A program made the translations under genes and the position numbers. A stretch of DNA of 64,000 nucleotides from Solenopsis invicta (Eukaryota; Arthropoda; Insecta; Hymenoptera; Formicidae), in assembly GCF_016802725.1 (NCBI RefSeq), contig NC_052668.1, positions 22,748,501-22,812,500 of the forward strand, in the 5' to 3' direction. The notes under the pieces are model-generated. The model saw only the letters and a program-made list of their open reading frames with translations, searched no databases and was not told the origin of the DNA. Of the stretch, positions 48,232-59,600 are shown in pieces; the first letter of the stretch is position 1; each line of letters opens with the position of its first letter.

Positions 48232-48554
48232 CACTGTTTTTAACGGCGGGTTGCAAAATGGATGTGACACGTAGTTCCCATTCTGACCAGAATAGATGTG
48301 CGTCACTAGTGTACGGGAGTTTCGAAGCGTTATAGGAAAAAGGCCGCCGTGGCCGCTCTCAGGTTCCTCTCTGTCCCCGCATACCGATGCGCGCACATCC
48401 CGGAAGCGACAACGGCGACGTGCGTTCCTCTGCGACCTCTGCTTCTGCTTCCATCTGCCTTCATCACTAATCATCCCTACCTTTCTCTCTCGCCGGCCGC
48501 TATATACGTTGCGAGAGCGAGCGTTCACGACGTGACCGTTGAAGTAGTCGGAAA

Positions 48555-51500
48555 ATGGCGTCGTCGAAAAGCCAACGGTGGATGGTAGACTCGGGCATTC
48601 TGCGTAAAAAGAATAGCGACGAGGAACCGCAGGAGCTGTTGGTGTTCGGATATAGCTGCAAATTATTTAGCGATGATGACAAGGCGAAAATGATTGATCA
48701 GGGAAAGCATTTGATACCATGGATGGGCGATAGCACGTTGAGGATAGACAGGTCCGTTTCTCTAACCTAGACAAATTTCTCATCATAGGATATTTGTTCT
48801 CATGCATAAGACCACGCACCGTTACGTTTCCGCGACGATGAAACGTAGCGAAAAAAAGCATATGACTGACCTCGACCGCAAAAACAAACCGCAAAAGACC
48901 ACCAAATTCGAAAACCGAAAACCAAAAAAAAATATCGAAAACAAGTACTGCATTTAGAAGCGAAAAAAAGCGAGGTTCCCCTTCTCATCGTTAATCTCTG
49001 GATAAGCAAACTGGAGACTGTTTAAGGCTTCCGCAGGTGTTCTGTTCAGCAGTGTGGCAGCGCGATTTACGCGCTCTGCACGGGCGCAGAATCAGGTGCT
49101 CTGGTGACGCTTATGGCTGGCCGTCTGTGCAGCAGCAAGGTGAGACACGGCGTTGAGAGACAAACGGGCAAGCTGACGGTTGTAGGTATTATACGACCGC
49201 TCAGCACGGTATGTATTGGCATTTAGACTCTGCTTTGCTTCGGGAGAAGCGCGCAGGGATGTTAGCACTCGCAAGCTTACAATTAGGGATTTGAGGCTCT
49301 CTATATGTGTATATGTTCAAATTAATCTGTCAACAATATACTAGACCATGTCTACGTTTTATTACATTTATGTGATTGTACATTGCCTATAATGTACAAT
49401 CACAAAACTGATTGTCTTCACACAAAATATTGGAAGTTAATTTTATTCTACATATTCATCAAATATTACAATTTTTTAGGAGAAACTTGAATGGAAGTGA
49501 AAACCTTTGCCTTTGATGTATTCCATTAAAAGCATTACTCATGTTCATACTGAAAAGATTCATCGGCCTGTTGTTAACAAAATCAGATTGAATAAAAATA
49601 TATTTAGATAAAATTGTAACAAAGCATTGATTCTATTTTATCTTTATTTTTGCTTAAGAATTTTTACTTGAGATCTTAAAATGTGTGTATAACATGCTAA
49701 AATTAAGACAGAATAATCAAAATAATCTTATATGCAGCCAACGAAACTAATTGTCTGGTTGCAGGAATGGTGAATTTTTTATGCTATAAATTAAAAGCGT
49801 ACTTTGGATGTATCACTAGTAAAGGTTTCACTTTCAATCCAGTTTACCCTTAAACAAATTATAATATTTCTAACAACAAAATTTTTCAAATTTTGAGTTT
49901 GAACAATTAGTTTTATGATTGTTTAAATGTAACAAGATGAAATAGATTTGTGTATTTATATTTGGGTATTTGTATAATAAATTTAAAAATAAACATTAAA
50001 TGTAAATTAGAAACAACAGGAAATAATTGTATCATTTGAAATAGTTGTATATGTAAAGTATCTATTCACGTGATCGCGGTACCTTGATATTTCGATAGAG
50101 CAAAACAGCAGAGGTAGAAACATTACTTGAGGCATCCTTTATAGCTCCATTCTATTTCAGAGAGATCGCTTTGGTGGGACTTACTCCTTGACTTAACATT
50201 TCCAGATGCCGTGATCAACACTACATCAAAAATATCTAAAATAATATCATTTTCCTACTCTAATCGACGTATTGTATGTGTATAGATACGATGGACGAGG
50301 GATGCTGGCTGACTTACGGATTCATGAGCCACCATCGGGTGGTTTCGATCAACGGACGATACTTACCGAGGAGGAACTGAGAGTAGAGCAGCTCTGTGAC
50401 GAGGAGCGGTATCGGTCTCTCTACAACAGTGACGCGGATGAGTCCATGTATCATGGTAATGTATCTTTTTTTGAGAATATTTTTTTATTATATGTATATA
50501 TTTTTTTTGCTACTATAGTTTAATCGCAAATTTGCATTACAGAAGAGGAAATAAAGAGGTTGCATCAAGCATTGGATTCAGAATCTTCCTACAACCAAGT
50601 GGGGTTTAATTACAATGAAGATGAAAATGGTCATAAGGCTTCCGGTGAAGATTCCCAGAGCCCGAAACAATCGGAGGGCTCGCAAGAAGAGGATCAGGCA
50701 TTTGTGCCACCGCCTGAACTGGAAATTCCCGAGGGAATGATCGTGGTAAGATATCGTTTCACATTTGTTTTATTTATGAATTTTAGATTAGAATGTGATT
50801 AAGTAATACGATTTTTCGAATGTTTAGCCGGAAACGCAGAAACTGAATGCCATTATAGTGAAAACGGCGCTGTTTATAAGTCAACACGGAAGCCAATTGG
50901 AAATCCTGATAAAGGCGAAACAGGCAAACAATCCGCAGTTTGCGTTCCTATCGATAGACGAGCCGCTTCATCAGTATTACAAATATGTCCTCGATGCTAT
51001 CAAGAGTGGAAAATATAATCCTGAAAAGCAACCTGAGAAGGAAGAATCCGGTATGCATATCACTTTCTATAACAAGCGATGTCTTATAGTAATTATATTG
51101 AAGTTGAGTTGAAGTAATTGAAGCAACATAAAGCAGGATTTGATTACCCACACCTACTTTGATTCTACTTAGTTTTTCTTGACGTAAGTATTGCCATAAA
51201 TTTTTGTTAATACTCTAATTGGTAACCTGCGTAATGCATCTTGATGATCTTGAAATGTGCGTGAGTCTTATTGTCATTCCTTTTTTTTCAATGGTAGAAC
51301 CTGAGGAAGAATCTGATGAAGATGACGAACCGTACCTGCATCCAAGTCTCGCATCGTCACTTACCAAAATTGAAGCGGTACGTTTTGCACGGTACACATA
51401 TCATTTTTGCACGCTGTACATTAATCTGTTCTTAAAAATGCATAAGTGGTCTCCCTGTGCTCTCGTGCGGAAGAATTTTGCGTTCATGGTATTTCGAAAT

Positions 51501-54100
51501 GTGAAGATCCCTAGCTGGGCTACACTGAATTATTTTTAAGAATGGCGATCTCTCGAAAATCACACGGATCACAATAGGAAATGTTAATAATACTCTGCAA
51601 CACTAATTTATATGACAAATATTTCTGCTTCCAGGGCTGATTCTGGTATGCATTGGATTTATTCTCATATATTTTTATTTATTCATTTATTGCACCATTA
51701 AATCATTAAAACATTAGTCTTTTCCATGCGTTTAACGTATTTTGGATGATATTCCAAAAATCCAATAAACATTTGTCATTTTTATTATTTTGTTATTAAT
51801 AGAAAAATAATGAAATAAATATAATTAAAATTTGAAAATATATATAATACAATTATTATAATTACATTTGTAAATTGCTTATAATTTTGTATATTTAAAA
51901 AATATGCATTTTGAAACAATTTTCTCACATCTTTTTAAATTACTCTTCTAAAATTTACATTTGTAGATATTAACATAGATATAATAGTATCCCGAATGTA
52001 CTATATACCCATTTTTTACTTTAATGGGTACCCTAGAAGATATATATAAATTTAGAATAAATAAAAATACAGAACTACTATAAGAGAATTCTTTCCGTTT
52101 ATAGGCACCTAGCATACCGAGTATACAGTATAAACCGTCAGCGGATTGCGCGTACTCCATGCTCGTGAACAAGATCACAGGGAAACCACCACCATCCAAG
52201 GCACCACAAGTGTTGGATCCAACGATGCAGTCAATGTCCTCTACTGGATACTATCACCCAGTACCACCGCAGGTACAATTTCTCGACATTATGTTGAAAG
52301 TAGAGTACATCGAAGTTTGATTTATCATTAATGTTTTAATATTATTTTTATTATTCTTTATTGCAATTTTTTTTTCAGAATTATCCTTATCCTACGCCCA
52401 TGCAGTACTCACATGGTCCAGTTATATATGGGTCAAATGGACAAATGCAATCGCCCTCACAACTCGTCATGCCAGCCATGCCGAATGACGCGACGACGAC
52501 GCAAACTGCATCGTCCAAGGAAACACCCACGCCGTTGGTCCCATATGGGATACCTGCGCAAAAACCACTGAACAGGCCGTCTTTTATCGTGCCACCATTG
52601 GAAGTTCAGGTTGTCATTGACAAGATGGCGAATTATGTGGCAAAGAATGGGCGCGATTTTGAGACGATTGTCAAGAACAAGGGAGATCATAGATTCAATT
52701 TTTTGGAGCTATCGCATCAGTATCACGGTTATTACGCGCACAAACTGACGGTGTATGAGGGCGGGATAAATCCGAAGGTGTTGACAGAGGAACAGCTGTT
52801 GCAGAAACAGGAACTGCAAGAGGAGAAACAAAAAAAGTTAGAAGAATTGCAGAAGAAGCAACAACGGATGGAAGAGGTACAGAAACGAGTGAAAATGATA
52901 CAGGCGAAAAAGAAGAACGGCGGCGACGCGAAAATGAAACAAAGCACGGGATCTACGAAACAGATTACCACTGTGTCATTCTCCATAAAAAAACCAAAAG
53001 ACGGGGAGAGCACGGTAATTGAGAAGAGGAATGCGTTACCATTGGAAGAAAGTGACGAAGAGATGGAGAGCGACAAAAAGGATACTAATTCCGGTTCGCC
53101 TGAAGACAACATAGCTGATTCGAATTTTTCGATTGCCATTGGAGACAAAGACCCACCAAAATCGGAGAAGAAACCAAAGAGCGATGATAAAGAGTTGGTG
53201 GATTTAACGGACGATATCCTCGAGGATTGTCAGAAAGAGATCAGGCATAAACAGGCGCAAGAAGACAGGATCAAGGATAAGCTAGCAGCGGCTGCGCGGG
53301 ATAAATTACTTTCTAGGGAACGCCAGTTGCAACTCGAGAGAAAAAAAAGAGCTGCTATATTTCTCAGTCATATCCAGACGCCGGCACTTAAAACCGGTTC
53401 TGCCATAGTGAATCCGAATTCACGAAAGGACGATTCAGATGAGGTGCATTCCGTGCCATCACCATCCCTCGAAGATAATAAAGACAGATCCTCGCAGGAT
53501 ACAAAGATGTGTGGTAATTCTCTGATGGATCGATTAAAGAGCGCTGATCTGAGTGGCAAAAGGTCACGACAACGCTCCAGAAGTCGGAGTGGAAGTCGCA
53601 CGGACAGGCATAAACTGCACAAGAAGCATAAGAAAAAGAAGAGTTCTCATCGAAGGTAATTGAAGTTATTTCATTGTAACATTAAATGCAAATAAATAAC
53701 AGCATAAAACTTGAAATTTTTATATTTATTTAAAGAGAGATATACTCATTGTAATTATATTACTATTTGTTAAATTTTATGTTTAAATTTTATTAAAATT
53801 ATCGCTGAGCTTGTAATTTCGCTTTTAAAATGATTTTTAAGCTTTTCTATTATTATTTAATTCCCGAATCTTAATCTAAAATCTTCATCAAAGGTGTTTT
53901 ATTTATTTATTTTTTTAATTACGTAATATACGTGTTTCAGCAATTACGACAGTTCAAGTTCCTCCCGCTCGCACAGATCCAAGAAAAGCAAGAAGTCATC
54001 GTCGCGACATAGATCCCGTTCGCGCAGTCCCTCGCACAGACATCGACACAATTCACGGCGGGAAAGCAACACGAGCTATTCGGACTCCAGCTCGCCTTGA
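48555..54100 (+). CDS. su(w[a]): Splicing factor, suppressor of white-apricot homologue (SFSWAP)
   Basis: A nuclear regulator of alternative splicing. Eight exons in one frame: 48555-48751, 50286-50455, 50543-50745, 50828-51050, 51298-51377, 52105-52272, 52379-53655 and 53941-54100, 825 residues. The conserved N-terminal block includes LLVFGYSCKLF and HLIPWMGD, then EELRVEQLCDEERYRSLYN. SURP module 1 is at about residues 196-253 (KTALFISQHGSQLEILIKAK) and SURP module 2 at about 424-468 (VIDKMANYVAKNGRDFE). A Gln/Glu/Lys coiled coil follows at about 480-523. Basic and acidic linkers lead to a C-terminal RS domain (RSRQRSRSRSGSR and, in exon 8, RHRSRSRSPSHRHRH). The start context AAAATGG is strong. 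Intron 1 read-through meets TAG at 48768-48770 and intron 2 read-through meets a stop near 50521, as expected if retention of early introns makes short products. Confidence 0.96.
49371..49404. repeat. 13-bp perfect hairpin
   Basis: TGTGATTGTACAT and ATGTACAATCACA pair perfectly around an 8-nt loop, inside SFSWAP intron 1. Confidence 0.85.
49415..49935. mobile_element. Inverted-repeat element, family F copy 2
   Basis: The left part has ATTCATCAAATATTACAATT and TTGAATGGAAGTGAAAACC. The right part carries the inverse (GGTTTCACTTTCAATCCAG, AAATTATAATATTT). The same arm blocks occur in the same order at 16405-16975. It lies in SFSWAP intron 1. Confidence 0.55.
51378..52104 (+). other. su(w[a]): SFSWAP intron 5
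   Basis: An AT-rich 727-bp intron. No feature beyond splice sites GCG|GTACGT and TTTATAG was recognised. Confidence 0.75.
53691..53696 (+). terminator. su(w[a]): Intronic poly(A) signal in SFSWAP intron 7
   Basis: AATAAA lies 32 nt after an in-frame TAA (53657-53659) that overlaps the exon 7 donor (AG|GTAATT). Use of this site would end the protein after SSHRR and drop the final 52 or so RS residues of exon 8. Confidence 0.4.
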
Positions 54101-54521
54101 CGTCTCTTTGCTTGATTTAAATAATGCCAAGAAAAATGTATATATACACATATACTATTATAGGTAACACTTATTGTAATCCCGTATTGTTACAGCAACA
54201 AATTTGATACAACTTTTGTCATCAAAAAATACGAAGAATTTACTCTTTAATTTTTCAAGGTATTTGTGTTTTTACAGCATACCTCTTATGCCTCTTGTAT
54301 CCCGATGTTTTTCATTACGTGTTCGCGCGATGATATCATTTTTTGACGTTGCTTATTTACCAATGACTCAGCTTAACTATTTATTTACTGCCTATGTCCG
54401 ATTTTTTTTTTCAAATTATATAAAAGAAAATATGCTGTATAAAATTTTTTTTATTTATTTGCTGAAATCAATTTTTAGCACTATATAGAATAGTTAATAT
54501 ATCATACCTAAAGAATAGTTG

Positions 54522-54737
54522 TGCTGAAGTATTTAAAAGTTTAGTTAGATACAAAAATGAAAGTAATTTTGTTGAATCATCAAAATAATTTTATGCAAGA
54601 CTCTCTCAAACATAATAGATGCTAAAAGTTTTTAGCATGCTAGCAACCAGTTCGAGCGTTCTGTATAATTATTTTGAGGATCCAATAAAATTGTTTTCAA
54701 ATCTGTATTTAACTAATTTTTTAGATACTTCGGTGAA
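54522..54737. mobile_element. MITE-like element, family C copy 3 (most complete)
   Basis: Terminal inverted repeats of about 70 bp. The left arm starts TGCTGAAGTATTTAAAAG, then TTAGTTAGATACAAAAATGA and TCATCAAAATAATTTTA. The right arm is the inverse, ending AATTTTTTAGATACTTCGGT. Copies 1 and 2 are at 13087-13320 and 13394-13585. Non-coding. Confidence 0.8.
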
Positions 54738-55999
54738 ATCATTCCACGGTAAAAATTATAGGAAAGCTAAATCAGTTTTCTTAAACATACAAAAATATTA
54801 TATGCCTAATGACGTTTTAAATGACACGATATTTAAAAAAAAACAGTTGAGTTTACAATGAATTGCAGAATTTTCGATAATACACATACGAATGTAGATA
54901 GAGTGAAAAATTTTGCTGATCGTCATGTGACACTGATGATATTATGTAATATTAAAGGTTATCGAAATGGAGAATTCCTTTTCATGCACTGCGCACGTTG
55001 TTGTAAATATTACATTTCTCATCTACGAAATGTTAACGTTATCATTTCTTTATCGTCCTGTCATTTCACATGGCGAAATTCTTCATGAAGATCCGAATGC
55101 ACCACGCGGTCAGTAAACGCGCGGCAGTTGAATCCACTTGTCGCGAAATGGCAACAATTATATTATATATTTGACATTAATTCGCACATCGGTTGCACCG
55201 AGTGTCAACCGATCATCATGGCAAATCGATACCGGTTTAACGCGGTTAAACGAATTGTAATGTGTGTCACTATTGTCAATTACAAATCGCTGATTTATGA
55301 TTAGATGATTTAGAAGTTTATTTTTAGATGTACTATTATCGGCATCTGTTTCATGATTTTATTTGTTTTACGATCTAAAAAAAAAGAAAGCTAGTTGTTT
55401 AATTTTCCTTTAAAAAGTGTCAAAAATGATCAGATATTTTGAAACGCTTTCTCATTCATCGAATATTTATTTTGCTTGTTTCTTAATTCGGAATGTTATT
55501 ATAATATCTATATTATCTTAATTATAATATCTGTATACGTCTATTATAGTAAATGTATAATATTTAAATTATTAGATTATTTTGTTTTCATAAAATTCGC
55601 GGTTTTTTGCGATTGACAGATGTGAATCTGTTGGACGGACGCGAACATGAACAAGACATTCATTGAAAACAAATCGCTAAAATAAAGAAATTCCGGTCGT
55701 AAATTTTTTTTAAAGCACTCGTAAAGCCGCATAATTTCTTTCGTTACATAAAGACGTCATTCATGGCTGGCGATAAGTGATATCCTTCTACATCGATTTC
55801 GATCCAATTTCTACATTATCGCGATAATTACCATATTTTGTTTTTAACGCGGTGGCATTTACTTATCTAAGAAATTAATTCTGACTTGAAGCGATCACGA
55901 GCTGCACTGGAAATTTTGTAAGAACCTGAAAGCGTTCTTAGATACTTTAATAAATTGATTGCATCACGTACCTATAAAGTAATAAACACAAGTCACAAT

Positions 56000-56160
56000 T
56001 CATAATTTTCCAGAAAAATAAAATTGAGGAAAAAAACAGGTTTTTCCGGTTTTTTTTTTAATATAAAAAAATACTGTGATAATGAGGTACTGGTGTTTTT
56101 TAATTATCCGGAAAAATAGAATTGAGGAAATAATCTGGTCTTTTCCATTTTTTAGAAAAA
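56000..56160. repeat. Short direct duplication
   Basis: Two similar segments: TTTTCCAGAAAAATAAAATT followed by GAGGAAAAAAACAGG (about 56007), and ATCCGGAAAAATAGAATTGA followed by GGAAATAATCTGG (about 56105). They lie about 100 bp apart in the SFSWAP-MIOX spacer. Confidence 0.5.
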
Positions 56161-56682
56161 AAAATATGACTACGATAATGACAGTGAATTTTATTGATGA
56201 ATTAGCGATCTTACATGTAAAAAAAAAAAATCTTAAAAGCATTGACGTAGGAAACAATGAAGATGGTATTATCTTAAAAAAACAAAATCGGAAGAATATG
56301 GCAAGAATAAGCGGAAAAAATTCATTTTTTCACAAAATTTCAGAGAATTTGTTCTGGCTAAGAACACTATGTTAGATTGATTTGTACACAATAAGTTAAA
56401 AATATTGCGAAGACTTGATATCAGATAAAAATTTACAATAACTCGTTCCGTTTATATTTGTGTTCATAATAATCCGTAATTGTGGAATGGAGAGAGGGGA
56501 GGGTGCGATAGTTAGCGACGACGTAATTTGACATCTGTGCTTGTGACTACCACCACCTCTTTCGCTGGACATCAGGCGATATGGGGATCAAGGGTGAATT
56601 GTCTTCGACTTTATAAATTCTACGCAGGGTAAGACAACCGGCAGTTGCATTTCCGCCAGTCAAGTCACTAAACAGCTATAGA

Positions 56683-59600
56683 ATGCCCGTCACGACAACC
56701 GTAAGTACATCTCGATTTCTGATTAAATTTCGAAACTCAAGATTTACAAGTATATACATTATAATAATCTAACATCGCAATAGAGTAGAACTACTTTTTG
56801 AGAAACTTTATTAGTTTCATAAATTGTCCTTCGATTTGTGAATTCGACATGTGACATTTATTTATAAAATTAACTAAATTATTCTCATTTTTAATATTTT
56901 TAATAATTTTACTGTGTCACGCTGAATTAACTTTTTTGTAAATTAGTAAAAATTATAATTGAATACGTATATAAAAATCTTTTTTTTGTAACGTAGACAC
57001 GTTGTAAAATCTTTTTTTTTTGTTTTGTACTACGGATGTTGTGACATTCGCGAAACACCTCTAGCGCAAACACAAATTTGTCAAATTTTTTCCGCAGAAA
57101 AGCTTCATCAAAACATTTATATTTAAAAAAAGACTGATAACGCATCATTGCACAATACATATCAGTGTTAAACGCAACTTATTTACTAAATCTCTTTTAT
57201 ATCATGTCTCTATGCATGTAAAATTTCCATAAATGTGATCTGGTTTTGGTGTATGTGTATTAGATAAGCGCTGACGTACAGTGAAATCTATGAGAAATTT
57301 TTCCACGATCTTTCACGATACGTCCAAATGTCAAAGAAGATTATGAATAATTTGAGTGTTCCACGACATGCAGAATGTGTTCTTGAAATAAATTACTAAA
57401 TATTATGAGAGCATTTTACAAGAATTTTAAAAAAAGTCATGTAAACATAAAAAGTCTTGTTTTTTTCAAATTATTTATTTTTACATATGATGAATTTATG
57501 ATATAATTAAAAAAAACAAAAAATAATTAAAATTTGTAATTTTTATCACTCACATATACACAAGCGAGAGCTATTAAATGATCATTGTACGACAATAAAT
57601 ATATTTGGAGTTTTGATAATTTGATTGATCTGAAACTTTTGATAAGACTTTTGAGATATGTGAGTATAAATTTAATATCTTTTTTTTTTTAAATAGGGAT
57701 GCTTGATCTTACACAGATATATGTATCGTATCCCTGCCGCAAGTTTTTATAGGTATCCCATATGGGACCATTATGATCTCGTGTAGGAATGTGAAGATAC
57801 CATATAAGGCAAAAATGGTGATATGTGGCATAATTGCGTATCGCAAACATTTCTTCACGTTGCAATTTTAATTTAAAAAAAAAAAAAAAAAAAAAAAGAA
57901 GAAGAAATATGTGATAATCGTAATTATTCCTCAGGTAAAAACGTATTAATAGAAAGTACGTGTAGACAAGATTGCGTTTTATCCATAGAGTGTTAAGAAA
58001 TTGATTTTCTTATAGCTACAAAGCCATGATCGTGTCATGCTGCTGGACCCATCAGAACAGCTTCGACCTGAGCCAGTATATGCTGGGAAGTTGCAAAGTG
58101 AGTTCCGCAATTTCGATGAAGATTCCGATGATCCCATCAAGAAACGTGTCCGTAAAACCTACGAAGAGATGCACACCAATCAAACCGTCGAGTTCGTAAA
58201 ATGTTAGTCAAAATGAGAAAAATTATATAATTATATATTTTCTTGTGTTTTATTTACTTTTATTTTTAATAACGATCAAAGGATAGAAGTAGATTAGTAA
58301 ATAAAAGTTTATTCCAAGTAATTTGAGCAATTGATCTTGTATCTTATTTGTTTGTATTGTTAAGGAAATAGTCAAAAATATGAGGCTACAGTAGGAGTGA
58401 CAGAATCGTTATTTTCCTTGCAGCTCGTATGAAAGAATGGCTTCGGTTTAATAAATTCAAAATGACGATAAAAGAAGCTCTCCTCAAATTGAACGATCTC
58501 GTGGACGAAAGTGATCCGGACACGAATCTGCCTAACATCGTCCACGCGTTTCAAACTGCGGAGTCCATCAGGGAGAAGCATCCAGACTTGGGCTGGTTCC
58601 ATCTCACCGGCTTAATTCACGATCTTGGCAAAGTAAAACGAAATATCAAGCTCTATGAGAAATTTTCTTTTTATTGTTATGGAAACAATCTCTATTGTTT
58701 TTTTAAAGTCTATGATTCCTCTTAATTTTTAAGACCCTTTTTTCGTCTTATTTATCTTCCTCTCTTAATCTTCCAATTTCTTGAGAATAGCATTCCATTT
58801 ACAATTAATTAATTTTTTAGCATTCAATGAGTAACAAAGACATAATGACATTTGTGTCAATCTGTGTTATTAAATATAAAAAACACGCAATATATATGCT
58901 ACGGATAATTGTATGTTTTTTTTCAACATATTAAATAAGTCTGTTATACATACTACGAAATTCAGATAAAGATTTCTTTCTAATGAATCTTAGTCTGAAT
59001 TTCGTAGCACATACAACAGACTCAGCAAACAAGATGTAATTTCAAATAATATCTTCTCTAATAAGAGAAGGAGAGATTTATTAAATTAATACTTGACTAC
59101 TGTTCTACACTCATCTCAAAATTTTCCTTTTCATTTCTTCTCACGCTTCTGAAAAGCTATTCGTCTTGTTAGATTCAGATGTATCAATAAATATATTACT
59201 TTTAAGTAACAAATATATTGTATATTGCAGGTGATGGCGTTTTATGGAGAGCCTCAGTGGGCGGTGGTAGGTGACACGTTCCCCGTCGGATGTGCCTGGA
59301 GTGACTCTATTGTCTACAGAACAACAAGCTTTAACAACAATCCCGATGGCAAAGACTCTCGTTACAAGTACGTCTCAATTAATTAGTTTTCCGTTTGATA
59401 ATGAAAATTTCTATTATTAATAAAAGATATTTATATAATACAAAGCAGGGCTGGATAAGTTTATGCATTTTTTTAAATTAAATAAAAGTTAATGACTTAT
59501 AAAATTAATTTAGTTATATTAAAAATAATACGAACACAAAACTCAATTAAAAGTTACTTTTGAAAAACATTATACATATTAAATTAGAAATTTATAAATT

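Larger units (their letters stand above)
46531..48554. promoter_or_regulatory. Divergent CpG-rich promoter region between lin and SFSWAP
   Basis: About 46540-47600 is very CpG-rich and probably holds lin exon 1 and its promoter. About 47640-48060 is AT-rich and contains a dispersed repeat. About 48060-48300 holds a long hairpin. About 48330-48554 is again GC-rich and should hold the SFSWAP promoter and leader, including a TATATA at 48501-48506. The two genes face away from each other across this region. ORFs here in several frames on both strands are attributed to low stop density. Confidence 0.5.
48752..50285 (+). other. su(w[a]): SFSWAP intron 1
   Basis: A 1.5-kb intron with donor CAG|GTCCGT (weak at +3 to +5) and acceptor TGTATAG. 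It contains a 13-bp-arm hairpin at 49371-49404 and a family F repeat at 49415-49935. In Drosophila the protein represses removal of its own first introns (established knowledge); the weak donor here would fit that, but this is an inference. Confidence 0.7.
54101..56682. other. SFSWAP 3' UTR and spacer to MIOX
   Basis: AT-rich. It contains a family C MITE (54522-54737) and a short duplicated segment near 56000-56150. The last 180 bp before MIOX is GC-richer and probably holds its promoter and leader. The ORFs of 76-99 codons here show no family. Confidence 0.55.

Noticed and set aside
48040..48528. 162-codon minus-strand ORF upstream of SFSWAP
   Set aside because: It runs through the hairpin, and the mirrored peptide also appears on the plus strand, so the open frame is a by-product of the inverted repeat.
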